Positions 9,554 to 18,748 of a stretch of DNA of 55,240 nt are shown here, one piece after another (position 1 is the first letter of the stretch; every line of letters starts with the position of its first letter). The notes under the pieces were generated by a model. It saw nothing but the letters and a program-made list of their open reading frames with translations. It had not been told where the DNA came from and searched no databases. This DNA comes from Methylibium sp964622685 (GTDB taxonomy: Bacteria > Pseudomonadota > Gammaproteobacteria > Burkholderiales > Burkholderiaceae_C): the NCBI GenBank assembly GCA_964622685.1, contig CAZUUU010000005.1:1-55240 (forward strand), written 5' to 3'. Both the position numbers and the translations under genes were made by a program.

Positions 9554-10710
9554 CGGGCCAACCATGGGAGCAGGTGCGACACGAGCCGCGGCGCGCTGTG
9601 ACCGTCCCATCCTTCAGGCAGGGCGGACTTCGATGGAGCAGCGGAAACGATCTGGTCGAGCGCCGCATTCAGCATCGTCGGATCGCGCTTCAACAGCCGG
9701 TTCGTGCCCTGATGCAGGGTGATCGGCCGTTCGGTGCTGTCACGCAGTGTCAGGCAGGGGACACCGAGTGCTGTCGTCTCCTCCTGAACCCCGCCGGAGT
9801 CCGTGAGAACGACACGAGCGGACTGCATCAGACCCACCATCGCCAGGTAGCTCTGCGGCTCCAGGCAGGCAATGCGAGGCGAGTCGATGCGCGCCAGCAG
9901 CCCGAAGCGCTCGAGGTTGGCGCGGGCCCGGGGATGCATCGGCCACACGAGCGGCATGCGCTCGGCCACCGTCCGCAGCAGCTCGCACAGTTCGGCCAGC
10001 ACGTCGCGGTCGTCGACATTCGACGGTCGATGCAGGGTCACCAGCGCGAAGTCGCCGGCCACCAGTTCCGGCGCCTTGCCGGCACGCCGTAGCGCTTGGG
10101 CCGGTTCGACTGCCCGCGCCCTCGCCGCGTGAAGGGAATCGATCATCAGGTTGCCGACGAAGACGACGTGTTCGCCGGCGATCCCCTCGCGCGCGAGGTT
10201 CTCGTGTGCACTCCGGTCCGTCGTGTACAGCACGTCCGACAGCCGATCGACGAGCACCCGGTTGATCTCCTCCGGCATGCTGCGGTCGTAGCTGCGCAGG
10301 CCGGCCTCGACGTGCACCACCGGGATGCCCTTCTTGGCCGCCACCAGACTGCACGCCAGCGTCGAGTTCACGTCGCCCACCACGACGACGCACGACGGCG
10401 CCTGTCGATCCAGCACCGGCTCGAAGCGCTTCATGACCTCGGCGGTCTGCTCGGCGTGGGAGCCCGCGCGGACGCCGAGGTTGTGATCCGGCGCCCGGAG
10501 CCCGAGATCGGCGAACAGGTGGTCGTTCAGTGCCGGATCGTAGTGCTGGCCCGTGTGGACCAGCACGCTCGGCGGGGCGTCGGGCGTTCGCTCCAGGGCC
10601 TGAAGCAGCGGCGCGACCTTCATGTAGTTGGGGCGCGTCCCCACGACACTGAGGATCGGGCCGGAGGATGTCGCGCTGCGCGTTGAAGTCGGGGCGTCCC
10701 GGGTGCTCAT
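9550..10710 (-). CDS. wecB: UDP-N-acetylglucosamine 2-epimerase (non-hydrolysing)
   Basis: Interconverts UDP-GlcNAc and UDP-ManNAc for exopolysaccharide or lipopolysaccharide synthesis; cytoplasmic, 386 residues, full length. Seen: GTRPNYMKVAPL, VHTGQHYD, VVGDVNSTLA, VHVEAGLRSYDRSMPEEINR, LVTLHRPSNVDD and LTDSGGVQEETTALG, all in the family order. It is the first gene of the wecB-dehydrogenase-galE operon; its stop overlaps the next start (ATGA). The operon probably supplies the polysaccharide pathway that also uses the EpsB-like transferase at 45254-46663, but the two loci are 35 kb apart. Confidence 0.93.
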   Translation of the reverse strand: MSTRDAPTSTRSATSSGPILSVVGTRPNYMKVAPLLQALERTPDAPPSVLVHTGQHYDPALNDHLFADLGLRAPDHNLGVRAGSHAEQTAEVMKRFEPVLDRQAPSCVVVVGDVNSTLACSLVAAKKGIPVVHVEAGLRSYDRSMPEEINRVLVDRLSDVLYTTDRSAHENLAREGIAGEHVVFVGNLMIDSLHAARARAVEPAQALRRAGKAPELVAGDFALVTLHRPSNVDDRDVLAELCELLRTVAERMPLVWPMHPRARANLERFGLLARIDSPRIACLEPQSYLAMVGLMQSARVVLTDSGGVQEETTALGVPCLTLRDSTERPITLHQGTNRLLKRDPTMLNAALDQIVSAAPSKSALPEGWDGHSAPRLVSHLLPWLAR

Positions 10711-10729
10711 GGGTTCAGACCTGCGATGA

Positions 10730-12391
10730 CTAGCGATTGACTTGCGTGACCACGCCGTCAGCGCGACGCGCGACGAAGTAGGCCGCCCCCGTCCCGCCGG
10801 GGCGAGCGACCGCGAACACGCTGGCAGCGCCCGAGATGCCCGGGCCCTCGACCAACGAACCCAGGTCGACCGTGGACGGCAGCCCGCCGGCCTCGGCGTC
10901 GCCCGCAGCGGAGTCGAGGCCGATCCACAGGGCGCGCGCCCCCGTCAGACCCGCGGCCCCGGCTGCCGGGACGACGACCAGCACGTGACTGAAGGCACCG
11001 TTGTCGCGCACGTGCCTCGCGAACGGCGAGACGAGGCTGCCGATCGCGCGGCTCACGATCTGCGCGTCGCCGTAGCTGCGCTCGTCGCTGCCGTCGAAGC
11101 GGCTCGACGCCAGCACGCGTCCCCCACCGGCGGCGGTGCTCTCGTGGACGACCCGATCGTGGAGCGTCGACGACACCAGCACGTTCTTCCCGGCCAGGAC
11201 CGACGAACGTTGTCCGTCGGCCTTTCTCCACGCCACGTAGTCGATGCTGCCCGGCAGGTCGAGCGCGTACAGCACATGGTCGCGCAGCACGCGAAAGCCG
11301 TAGGGGCTGAGCGGGCCCTCCACGTTGAGACGTTGCGCGGCAGGCGACAGGGTGTCCGTCACCCGGTACAGGTCAAGCTGCCCGCCGCCCGACACCGCGG
11401 TGATGTACAGCGCCTGATCGTCATGCAGGTCGTTGAACAGCGCTCCCACCCCCACGGAACCCGCGATCAGGACCTCGGAGATGCGGCCGGTGGACTTGTC
11501 GTAGCGACGCAGGCCCTCGGATGAACGCAGGAAAATCCCGAAGCGGGTCACGATGCCGGGGCCGGTCGGCTCGGGCACGACCATCGGCGCTCCGCCGATC
11601 GCCGAGGCCGCAATCACCACCGGGTTCGCCAGGCGAGCATCGGTCCGGACGAAACGGCCGTCGCGCCAGGCCAGGAATGCGGCGATCGAACCGTTGCTCG
11701 CGTGGATCGGCCCGATGGGCCGCAGTCGCTCGGCCGGAGCGTCCGGCAACGCGATGGGCGATGCGGCCGGATCCATGCCCAGCACGACCATCCGGGGCAC
11801 GCCCCCTGTCGCGCAGGAGCCGAGCACATCGGGCGCGGCGTAGACGATCACCGCGTCGTCGCCCGACAGGCTCTGGCCGATGACGGAGAAGCGCGGGCCG
11901 ATCGTGCTGCAGATGGCGGTCTCGCTCGACAATCGCACCACCGACGGTGTCGCGCCGGCGTCGACGTTCAGCGGCAGGCGAAACAGGCTGAACGATTGCG
12001 GACTGCCGCCACCGGAAGGGGCATCGAACACCACGGCCTGCGGCCCCGCATCGGACAGCGTCGCCAGCGTCGCATCGACGCGACCACCGGCGATGCGCAC
12101 CGTGCTGCTGTCGGCGACCGCGGGACTCAAGCTGGCCGGCACGGACGGCCGCGCCGGGTCGACCGCGAACAGCGGGCCCGGCAGACCGCTGTCGGCATCC
12201 CCATACAAGGTGGTCTGGCCGGCACCGCTGAGCCAGAGCACGCGGTTGGCCACCGGCGGCGGTGGCGCGGGCGTCCCGGGCGGCGATGCGCTGGTGTCAC
12301 CGCCACCGCCGCCGCCACACGCCGCGAGCAGCGCGACGGCGACCGGCATGCCCATCCGAAGCACCGAACAACCGCCCTTGGACCACTGCAC
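10730..12391 (-). CDS. Large secreted lipoprotein of unknown function
   Basis: A 553-residue protein beginning with a lipoprotein signal: GTG at 12391 has AGGGA 6 bases before it, then a basic segment and the lipobox VALLAAC followed by six glycines and a Pro/Ala-rich linker. The remainder is a soluble domain with many short repeats of the type RVLWLSG...LFAVDPARPS and DQALYITAVSGGGQLDLYRV, suggesting a beta-propeller, though I cannot name a family. It probably sits on the outer-membrane inner leaflet or the surface. A perfect 10-bp inverted repeat lies 88 bases upstream. It precedes wecB on the same strand... the reading direction puts it upstream of wecB with 19 bases between, so co-transcription is possible. 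Confidence 0.7.
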   Translation of the reverse strand: MQWSKGGCSVLRMGMPVAVALLAACGGGGGGDTSASPPGTPAPPPPVANRVLWLSGAGQTTLYGDADSGLPGPLFAVDPARPSVPASLSPAVADSSTVRIAGGRVDATLATLSDAGPQAVVFDAPSGGGSPQSFSLFRLPLNVDAGATPSVVRLSSETAICSTIGPRFSVIGQSLSGDDAVIVYAAPDVLGSCATGGVPRMVVLGMDPAASPIALPDAPAERLRPIGPIHASNGSIAAFLAWRDGRFVRTDARLANPVVIAASAIGGAPMVVPEPTGPGIVTRFGIFLRSSEGLRRYDKSTGRISEVLIAGSVGVGALFNDLHDDQALYITAVSGGGQLDLYRVTDTLSPAAQRLNVEGPLSPYGFRVLRDHVLYALDLPGSIDYVAWRKADGQRSSVLAGKNVLVSSTLHDRVVHESTAAGGGRVLASSRFDGSDERSYGDAQIVSRAIGSLVSPFARHVRDNGAFSHVLVVVPAAGAAGLTGARALWIGLDSAAGDAEAGGLPSTVDLGSLVEGPGISGAASVFAVARPGGTGAAYFVARRADGVVTQVNR

Positions 12392-12478
12392 TGATTCCCT
12401 TTCGACTCGACGCTCGAGGAGCACAGGTTGTAGGAAGAGCGCGTGACGCCGACATGAAGAGCGGCCCGTGATCGGAGA

Positions 12479-12500
12479 GCATGAGCCGACCGGCTCATGC
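12479..12500. promoter_or_regulatory. Palindromic operator-like element, copy 1
   Basis: Perfect inverted repeat with arms GCATGAGCCG and CGGCTCATGC around a 2-base centre (AC). Its inner 20 bases differ in only two central positions from the copy at 18749-18780. It lies 88 bases before the lipoprotein start (minus) and 120 before the ankyrin gene (plus). The match between two distant non-coding sites suggests a regulator binding site; the regulator is unknown. Confidence 0.55.
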
Positions 12501-12620
12501 CATCGTCTTGCCACGCTGGCGCCACAAGACGCGCGCAGCATCCATTGCGTGACGACTTCAAGCCCCCATCGGTACCCGACCTGGCCGGGCGTCGGCGCCC
12601 CGCGATCGCCACGGCACGGC

Positions 12621-13373
12621 ATGCAGCGCACCGTGGCGCTGGTGGTCCCGCTGCTGCTGAGCGGGCTGCTGTCGGCACAGACCCTGACGCCGGAGAGCGA
12701 CATGGCGCTGGAGGCCGCCCGGACGGGGAACGTCGCCCTGTGGCGCGACATGCTGCGCATCGGCGCCAGCCCCCACGCGCTCGATACCGGGGGCAACAGC
12801 GCGCTCGTCCTCGCCGTGCTGAAGGAGCGAGAGGACATGCTGCGCGAGGTACTGGCCCAGCGCGTCGACCCGAACGCGCGTGGCAGCCTCGGCCTGACGG
12901 CGCTCGGCGCTGCAGCGCTGCGCGGACGGGTCGACATCGCCGATCGCCTGCTGCTCGCCGGCGCTGATCCCGACCGGCCCGACGCCAGCGGCGCGACGCC
13001 GCTGGCAACCGCCATCCGGCTGGGCAACGCGGCCATGCTCGACCGCCTGCTCGCCGCCAATGCCGACCCGGATCTGGCCAACGAGTCGGGCCTCACGCCG
13101 CTGCACCTCGCCGCGGCACGCGGCGATCTCCGGTCGGCAACCGCGCTCCTTCGGGCCGGGGCCGATCCGAACCGGCTCGACCGGGATCGCCGCTCGCCAC
13201 TTTTCGTGGCAATGTTTGACCAGCACGTGGCCGTGGCGGAGCTGCTGGTGCGGCATCGTGCAACCGACGTGCGACTCGTCACCCAGGGGCAGAGCCCGCG
13301 AGCCTGGGCCGAGCTGATGGTCCTGCCAACGCTGACGACCGCGATCGACGAACGACTCGGCGATCAGCGCTGA
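12621..13373 (+). CDS. Secreted ankyrin-repeat protein
   Basis: A 250-residue protein. The start is taken at the ATG at 12621, where a signal peptide begins (MQRTVALVVPLLLSGLLSAQ); the longer upstream frame is not protein-like. Residues about 25-215 form five to six ankyrin repeats, e.g. SGATPLATAIRLGNAAMLDR, SGLTPLHLAAARGDLRSATA and DRRSPLFVAMFDQHVAVAEL, each followed by LLxxxADP-type turns. Bacterial periplasmic ankyrin proteins act as protein-protein adaptors; the partner here is unknown. It is divergent from the lipoprotein gene with the palindrome at 12479 between them, and convergent with the coiled-coil gene 22 bases after its stop. Confidence 0.85.
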   Translation: MQRTVALVVPLLLSGLLSAQTLTPESDMALEAARTGNVALWRDMLRIGASPHALDTGGNSALVLAVLKEREDMLREVLAQRVDPNARGSLGLTALGAAALRGRVDIADRLLLAGADPDRPDASGATPLATAIRLGNAAMLDRLLAANADPDLANESGLTPLHLAAARGDLRSATALLRAGADPNRLDRDRRSPLFVAMFDQHVAVAELLVRHRATDVRLVTQGQSPRAWAELMVLPTLTTAIDERLGDQR

Positions 13374-13395
13374 GTCGGCGCCGATCGCGCAGGCC

Positions 13396-14076
13396 TCACT
13401 TCGAGCGTTCGGGCGCCGACGCCGGAGCCGGCGGCAGGTCGAGCCGCGACTCGAACAGGCGGTCGCGCAACGCCTGGATGCGGTCCTCCTCGCGGACCCG
13501 CCAGAGTCCGGTGAACGGCTCGCAGGCGCGCAACTGGCGGTCCTCGTACTTGTCGAGAACATCCTCGGCCACTTGCATGGCGATCGCGTGGCGGGCCTCG
13601 CAGTGCTCGGCGCGCTCGCTGTTGGCCTTGAGCCGGCCCGCCAGCAATCGCCGGTCTTCCTCGCCTGCCGCACGCTCCCGCGCCTGCTGGCCGGCGGCGG
13701 CGGTCGCCGCGGCTTCACGGCGGGTCAGCTCGGCTTTCAGCGTCTCCAGCTCTACGCGGCTCTGGGCCAGGGCCTCCTGCGCGCGCGCCAGTTCATCCTC
13801 CAGCCGCCGCGCTTCGCGCCGGCTGCTGGCGACGCCCGCACGGTGCTCGGCGAGCTCGGCATCCAGCGACTGGCGGGACTCGTTGCGAGCCTTCTCGACG
13901 TCCTTGGCCCGCGCCTGCTGCAACTCGGCGTTCTCCTGCCTGAGCTTCTGCACCATCTGCTGCAACTGAGCCAGTTGCTGGCGCTCTCGATCGGCGGTCG
14001 ACTGGGCGTGCAACGGAGCCGTTGCCAGCATGGACAGCAGCGCAAGCATCCGGCACGTGGTGGTGGCGAATCTCAT
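13396..14076 (-). CDS. Periplasmic coiled-coil protein
   Basis: A 226-residue protein with a signal peptide (MRFATTTCRMLALLSMLATAPLHAQ) and a long Ala/Glu/Arg/Gln-rich heptad region, about 28-165 (QQLAQLQQMVQKLRQENAEL). A short C-terminal part has two cysteines (EHCEARHAIA and RQLRACEPFTGLWRVREED). It is the last gene of the ExbB-ExbD-TonB-porin operon, 10 bases after the porin stop. By analogy with coiled-coil partners of Tol or TonB systems (e.g. CpoB) it may couple the envelope machine to the wall or porin. That is inference; no family is recognised. Confidence 0.75.
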   Translation of the reverse strand: MRFATTTCRMLALLSMLATAPLHAQSTADRERQQLAQLQQMVQKLRQENAELQQARAKDVEKARNESRQSLDAELAEHRAGVASSRREARRLEDELARAQEALAQSRVELETLKAELTRREAAATAAAGQQARERAAGEEDRRLLAGRLKANSERAEHCEARHAIAMQVAEDVLDKYEDRQLRACEPFTGLWRVREEDRIQALRDRLFESRLDLPPAPASAPERSK

Positions 14077-14086
14077 GGCCGTCCCG

Positions 14087-15757
14087 TCAGAAGCGTGTGG
14101 TCAGGTCGAACTGCCAGGTGTCGACGCGCAAACGCACCGGCGTATCGATGCCCTCGGCGCTGATGTAGCGCCAGCCCAGCTGTGTGCTCGGCGCGAGGGT
14201 GTATGCACCGCCCACGAAGCCGGCCTTGACGTCGGTGCCGCCCAGGCGGTAGTCGCCGGTCATGAAGCCATCCGGCACCGCATCGCGCTCGAGATGGCGA
14301 ACGCCGAACGACAAGGTCCAGCTGCCCGTCTCCTGGACCGGCCCCCGCCCCACGTTGAACTCGACGCGGTAGCCCTGGGTGCGACGGCAATCCAGACGCG
14401 CCAGTCCCGACCCGCAGTTCAGATCGCCCGGCAGGCCTGCGGCCGCGCTTCCGATGCGAGCCGCGATCTCGTCGCGGTCCCAGCCGATGTTGTCGAGCAC
14501 GTCACCCTGGATGCCGAAGCGCCACTGCTGCGGCGTCGTGTACTGGATCGATCCATTGAGGTCCACCACGCGGAACTTCGACGCCAGACCCCAGACCGGC
14601 CCGCCCGTCGGGTTGCTCTGGGCCGCGATGTTGAACATCGTGTTGCCGCGCTGGCGGACCAGCGGCGCGCTGTCGTTGAAATCGGTGGTCGTGCCATCGC
14701 CGGCGCCGGCCGGATTGAGACGGCCCTCGATGTCGCGGAAGTCGAACACGCCGACGCCGAGCCGGCCGCTCCATGCGCCCCCGGAGCGCCACTCGACACC
14801 GGCCTGGGCCCCGACGAGAACGCTGTCGGACGCGAAGTTGAAGGCCGAGTTGTTGACCTCGCGCAGCGGGTGCACGCCGACGGTGGCGAAGCCGCTCCAG
14901 TCGTAGTTGAACACCGGCCGCCAGCTCAGCGCCGCGCCGTCCAGCGTCAGATCGGTCGACCACAGCAGGTCGGTCGTCCGGTAGGGGTTGGCGATCCGGC
15001 CGGCGCTTGCGACGAAGCGGCCGTCGGTCCAGCCGATGTAGGCCAGATCCAGCGCCAGGCCGAAGCGGCGGTTGAACTGCCCCGCATCGACGTTCGCCGA
15101 TGCGGGGTCGTTGGCGTCGCCGTCGCGGCTTGTGACCAGGCGCAGGCCGGCCTGCACCTCGTCGGACACCTTCGCGCTCACACCGAGGCGCGCGCGCAGC
15201 CGCAGGCGGTCGCGATCCTCGGTGGTGTTGCGGGTGACCGGCTGACCGGTGGGGCCCAGCGATTGGTAGAAGCTGTCCAGCAGCGCCGGGACGTCGTTGT
15301 CATCGGCGAAGTCCTCGCGTTGCAGACGCACGCGGAGATCGCCGTCGAAGGACAGGCGGCTGAGCCAGCCAGGCAGCGCCTCGGGCACGGCCCAGCGTTC
15401 GGCGCGGGCGGTCGCGAGCACCTCCTGGCGGATCTCCTCGCGCAGCTGGCTCTTCACGGCCTCGGGCACGTACGGCACGCGCACCACGGGCGGGGCGGCG
15501 GCCGGCGCCGACCCGGCGACCGGCGGGGCACCCCAGGTGGGCGGTGTCTCGAGGACGGCCGGATCGAGTCCGGCCTGACGCACCAGCTCGCGAGCCTTGG
15601 CGGCGGTGATCACGTTGGTGTCGAGCAGCGTGCGGATCAGGCTGAGGAGCGTTGCGCGCACGGTCTGGGCATCCGTCGCGGCGTCCTGCGCGGCGGCCGG
15701 CGCCGCGATGACCAGGGCCGCCGTGGCCAGGCTGCAGGCGATGAGGTTCTTGTTCAT
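14087..15757 (-). CDS. Putative outer-membrane porin
   Basis: A 556-residue beta-barrel protein of the putative-porin group. A signal peptide (MNKNLIACSLATAALVIAAPAAAQ) is followed by a helical periplasmic segment (about 30-125; SLIRTLLDTNVITAAKAREL, then EAVKSQLREEIRQEV). The barrel has alternating strands, e.g. FDGDLRVRLQREDF, RLRLRARLGVSAKVSDEVQA and TQLGWRYISAEGIDTPVRLR. It ends in phenylalanine (FDLTTRF), the usual BAM signal. One loop holds two cysteines (LNCGSGLARLDCRRTQ). No TonB box or plug domain is visible, so it is probably not a classical TonB receptor despite sitting next to TonB. It lies between tonB and the coiled-coil gene in the operon. Confidence 0.82.
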   Translation of the reverse strand: MNKNLIACSLATAALVIAAPAAAQDAATDAQTVRATLLSLIRTLLDTNVITAAKARELVRQAGLDPAVLETPPTWGAPPVAGSAPAAAPPVVRVPYVPEAVKSQLREEIRQEVLATARAERWAVPEALPGWLSRLSFDGDLRVRLQREDFADDNDVPALLDSFYQSLGPTGQPVTRNTTEDRDRLRLRARLGVSAKVSDEVQAGLRLVTSRDGDANDPASANVDAGQFNRRFGLALDLAYIGWTDGRFVASAGRIANPYRTTDLLWSTDLTLDGAALSWRPVFNYDWSGFATVGVHPLREVNNSAFNFASDSVLVGAQAGVEWRSGGAWSGRLGVGVFDFRDIEGRLNPAGAGDGTTTDFNDSAPLVRQRGNTMFNIAAQSNPTGGPVWGLASKFRVVDLNGSIQYTTPQQWRFGIQGDVLDNIGWDRDEIAARIGSAAAGLPGDLNCGSGLARLDCRRTQGYRVEFNVGRGPVQETGSWTLSFGVRHLERDAVPDGFMTGDYRLGGTDVKAGFVGGAYTLAPSTQLGWRYISAEGIDTPVRLRVDTWQFDLTTRF

Positions 15758-15793
15758 GAGGAGCAGTCCGTGATGGAGGAGTCGGAACGGCCG

Positions 15794-16489
15794 TCAGCTG
15801 TCGGCCGAGGTGACGCGGATGCGCAGCGGCTGCGCCAGGCCCTCGGGCGGTGGCTGACGCAGGGCCGCGATACGAGCCAGACCGTCGTCGATCATTCGGT
15901 CGACGTCGGCGTCGCCGCTGCTGCGTGCGATCTCGTAGCGCTCGACCCGCCCGTCGCGCGACAGCCAGACGCGCAGATCGACGCGGTACTCGACATTGCG
16001 CAAGCTGCCCAGTCGAGCCAGCTCCTGCGCGATGTGCCGCGCGACGCCGTTGGCGAAGAGGGTCTGCGACAGGCCACCCCCGCCCGAGCCGCCGAGCGTG
16101 ATGTCTCGCCCGCCTGGCCGGCCGGCCAGGCCGAAGCCATCGCCTGGCCCGGTGCCCTGCGCATCGACGCCCAGCGGACCCGGCGGCGGGGCCTCGGCCT
16201 GCTCCGCAGGCTTGGGCGCGTCGACCGGCTTGGGCGGATCGAGCTTGACCTCCTCCTTGATCTTCGGCGGCTCCGGCGGCTTCTCGGGCGGCTTGGGGGG
16301 TGGAGGCGGTGGCAGGCGCACGACGGTGACCTGCTGCGGCTTGGGCAGCGGCTCGTCGCTCTGGGGGGCGAAGAGGAACATGTAGATCAGCCACAGGACT
16401 GCGGCCGCGACGAGCAGCGCCGCGGGCCAGACCAGCGCCGGGCTCCATCGCGGCTTGGCAGGCCGTGCGGGCGGGAGACGAACGGACAC
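15794..16489 (-). CDS. TonB-family energy transducer
   Basis: A 231-residue TonB-like protein. One transmembrane segment (ALVWPAALLVAAAVLWLIYM, about 18-37), a proline-rich spacer (LPPPPPPKPPEKPPEPPKI, then DPPKPVDAPKP), a glycine-rich hinge, and a C-terminal TonB fold (about 145-228; VEYRVDLRVWLSRDGRVERY and DVDRMIDDGLARI). It transmits proton-motive force from ExbB/ExbD to an outer-membrane partner. It follows exbD by 16 bases and precedes the porin by 36, so this is a dedicated set rather than the housekeeping TonB. The outer-membrane client may be the porin, the TpsA/TpsB pair or the haemagglutinin itself. Confidence 0.88.
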   Translation of the reverse strand: MSVRLPPARPAKPRWSPALVWPAALLVAAAVLWLIYMFLFAPQSDEPLPKPQQVTVVRLPPPPPPKPPEKPPEPPKIKEEVKLDPPKPVDAPKPAEQAEAPPPGPLGVDAQGTGPGDGFGLAGRPGGRDITLGGSGGGGLSQTLFANGVARHIAQELARLGSLRNVEYRVDLRVWLSRDGRVERYEIARSSGDADVDRMIDDGLARIAALRQPPPEGLAQPLRIRVTSADS

Positions 16490-16505
16490 CGTGTGCTCCC
16501 AGCGC

Positions 16506-16907
16506 CTACTTCACCAGTCGCTGGGTCACCAGGCCGAGTTGCGTGATGTCGAGCTTGCCCATCAGGTCCAGCACGTCGACCACCTTCTCGTACTGGACCC
16601 GCGCGTCACCCTTGATGACGACCGGAAACGACGGATTGACCGCCTTGAGGTCGCGCAGGCGCTGCTCGAGCTCGACCATCGTCACCGGGTAGGTGTCGAG
16701 GAAGATCTGGCCGGTCTCGGTGATGGTGATCGCCTTCGTCTGCGGCTTGGCGAGGCTGGGCGTGTTGCTTGCCTTGGGCAGGTTCACCTTGATGCCCTGC
16801 ACCGACGCCGTCGTCATGATGATGAAGATGATCAGCAGGACGTACGCCAGGTCCAGCATCGGCGTGACGTTGATGTCGTCGTAGACCCGGTCTTCCTGGA
16901 CTTGCAT
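16506..16907 (-). CDS. exbD: ExbD-type proton-channel subunit
   Basis: A 133-residue inner-membrane protein of normal ExbD length. The N-terminus INVTPMLDLAYVLLIIFIIM holds the conserved membrane aspartate that carries protons. The periplasmic domain (about 45-133; ITITETGQIFLDTYPVTMVE) has the usual ExbD/TolR fold. AGGAG lies 9 bases before the start. It partners the ExbB fusion encoded 31 bases upstream, and TonB encoded downstream. Confidence 0.93.
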   Translation of the reverse strand: MQVQEDRVYDDINVTPMLDLAYVLLIIFIIMTTASVQGIKVNLPKASNTPSLAKPQTKAITITETGQIFLDTYPVTMVELEQRLRDLKAVNPSFPVVIKGDARVQYEKVVDVLDLMGKLDITQLGLVTQRLVK

Positions 16908-16938
16908 CGGGCGCGCTCCTCGGTCCTGCGGCTGCGGA

Positions 16939-18654
16939 TCACTGGTTGTGCGCTTCGGCCATGCGCGTGACGAACTCGTCGGAGAAGGCCTGCATGTCGG
17001 CCGTGATGTTCTTGATGCGGGTCAGCAGGTAGTTGTAGCCAAACAGCGCCGGGATCGCGACGGTCAGCCCCGCGACGGTGGCCAGCAGGGCGGCGGCGAT
17101 ACCTGGCGCGATCGCGTTGATGTTGACGTCTCCCGATGCCGCAATGGCCGCGAACGTGATCATCACGCCGACGACCGTGCCGAGCAGGCCGAGGAAAGGC
17201 CCCCCCGAGATGGCGATCGTCAGCAGCACCATCAGCCGGTTCAGCTTCTGGTTCTCGCGGATCAGCGTCGAGTCGATGCTCGCCTTGATCGCCGCCAGCG
17301 ACTCGGCCGACAGCGACATGCGAGGGGCCTGTTCATCGCCACTGACGCGGCGAGCGAGCTCTCTCATGCCGGTCGCGTACATCCGCGCCAGCGACGAGTC
17401 GCGTCCGGGTTCCCCCTCGCGCAACGCGATCGATTCCTTGCTCCGCGGATCGAGGTAGACCTGGGGCTGGCCCTCGAAGGTGTCCATGAAGCGCGAGTTG
17501 TGGCGATCCACCCGCGCCACCATCAGGGCCTTGCTGATCATCACGTAGGCCGCCACCACGAACATGAAGGCCAGGATGACGATGACGATCTTGGCATCGA
17601 GGGTCAGACTGTTGATCAGGACCTTGATGTAGCCCCCGTGGTCCTCCTCGGCACTGCCCTGCTCGGCTTCGCCATAGCTCAGCAACTGCCCGTCGACGCC
17701 TTGGGCCGCTGCCACCTGGAACCACAAGGTCGGACGAGCCACCGCCGACACCTCGACGACGTCCATCTCACCCGTGAAGCCCTGGCCGATGAGCATGTCG
17801 CCGCCGAAATCGCGCATCGCGGCCGGCAGGGCGGCGACCTCCTGGCCGTTCACGTGGACCGATAGCCGATCCGACAGGGTCACGGCAACGTGCTGCCACT
17901 CCCCGGTCTTCACGCCGGCCCCTTCGACCCGGGCGCGATCGAGTGCGGCCACGATGCGGTTGTCGACGATCGACACGGTCAGGCCGCTCCAGGCGAAGAG
18001 CTGCCCCGACGGCGTGGCCGGAGGCTTGACCCATGCCGAGAACGTCAGGCCGGCGCCATTGCCGGGCGCGATGCGGGCACCGTCCGGCACGGCCACGCCG
18101 AGCGCCTTGCCGCTGAACTGCCCCGCCCCGCCGGCCAGACCGGCCGCGCTGTAGGCCACGCCATTGGCGGCCACGAGGCTGGCGTACGGACTGGCGTCCT
18201 TGAAGGCGCCGTCGGCCTCGGCGAAGTTCAGCCGGAGTCGCTGCGCCGGCGTGTACACCGCCTTGGCATCGTCGGCAGGACCGGCCTTGGCGTTGCCCGA
18301 GTACATCCAGATCGCTTCGCTCGACTGGGCGGCCACGCGCGGCACCTGGACCCACAGGATCGCCAGCTGGTTCGCCGCGTCGAACAGCTCCACGTGGTGG
18401 GGCAGCGGCGTCTTGTCATCGGCGGCCACGAAGCGGATGTCCGAGCCGTCCGCCTTGGCGTCCGTGAACAGGAAGTTACCCGTGTGCAGGCGGACGGCGA
18501 CCGGCACCGACGCGATGACCTCCGTGGGCGAGGAACCGACAGACTTGGTCTCGACCGTCACCTTCTTGCGGAACGTCCATTCTTCGTTCCACCAGGCCTG
18601 CGCCGACGCCGGCAGCAGGCAGCACAGGATCATCAGCGCAAGGATTCTCTTCAT
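16939..18654 (-). CDS. DUF2341/LamG-like sensor domain fused to an ExbB/TolQ/MotA proton channel
   Basis: A 571-residue protein; the start is placed at the ATG at 18654, which begins a signal peptide (MKRILALMILCCLLPASAQA); an ATG at 18681 would mask it. Residues about 20-120 match DUF2341 (WWNEEWTFRKKVTV, ADGSDIRFVAADDKTPLPHH, LAILWVQVPRV). Residues about 155-330 look like a LamG/concanavalin sandwich (LTFSAWVKPP, GEWQHVAVTLSDRLSVHVNG). Then comes a membrane segment (IVIVILAFMFVVAAYVMIS) and the ExbB core with two more (GGPFLGLLGTVVGVMITFAA; IAAALLATVAGLTVAIPALF). Normal ExbB is about 240 residues, so the periplasmic half is an addition. First gene of the exbB-exbD-tonB-porin-coiled-coil operon; a palindrome lies 95 bases upstream. 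Confidence 0.9.
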   Translation of the reverse strand: MKRILALMILCCLLPASAQAWWNEEWTFRKKVTVETKSVGSSPTEVIASVPVAVRLHTGNFLFTDAKADGSDIRFVAADDKTPLPHHVELFDAANQLAILWVQVPRVAAQSSEAIWMYSGNAKAGPADDAKAVYTPAQRLRLNFAEADGAFKDASPYASLVAANGVAYSAAGLAGGAGQFSGKALGVAVPDGARIAPGNGAGLTFSAWVKPPATPSGQLFAWSGLTVSIVDNRIVAALDRARVEGAGVKTGEWQHVAVTLSDRLSVHVNGQEVAALPAAMRDFGGDMLIGQGFTGEMDVVEVSAVARPTLWFQVAAAQGVDGQLLSYGEAEQGSAEEDHGGYIKVLINSLTLDAKIVIVILAFMFVVAAYVMISKALMVARVDRHNSRFMDTFEGQPQVYLDPRSKESIALREGEPGRDSSLARMYATGMRELARRVSGDEQAPRMSLSAESLAAIKASIDSTLIRENQKLNRLMVLLTIAISGGPFLGLLGTVVGVMITFAAIAASGDVNINAIAPGIAAALLATVAGLTVAIPALFGYNYLLTRIKNITADMQAFSDEFVTRMAEAHNQ

Positions 18655-18748
18655 GAACTCTCGAGGCCATGGAGGCCGCACGTGGAATGCCGCACGGCAG
18701 CAAAGTCAACGAATGTCGATGGGCGGTATGTCCCGGGCATGACGGCTG

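Noticed and set aside
12468..12620. Longer N-terminus for the ankyrin protein
   Set aside because: The extra 51 residues contain the palindrome and would hide the signal peptide that begins at 12621.
15892..16164. Small frames inside the tonB gene
   Set aside because: They are out-of-frame readings of a clear TonB protein and show no signals of their own.
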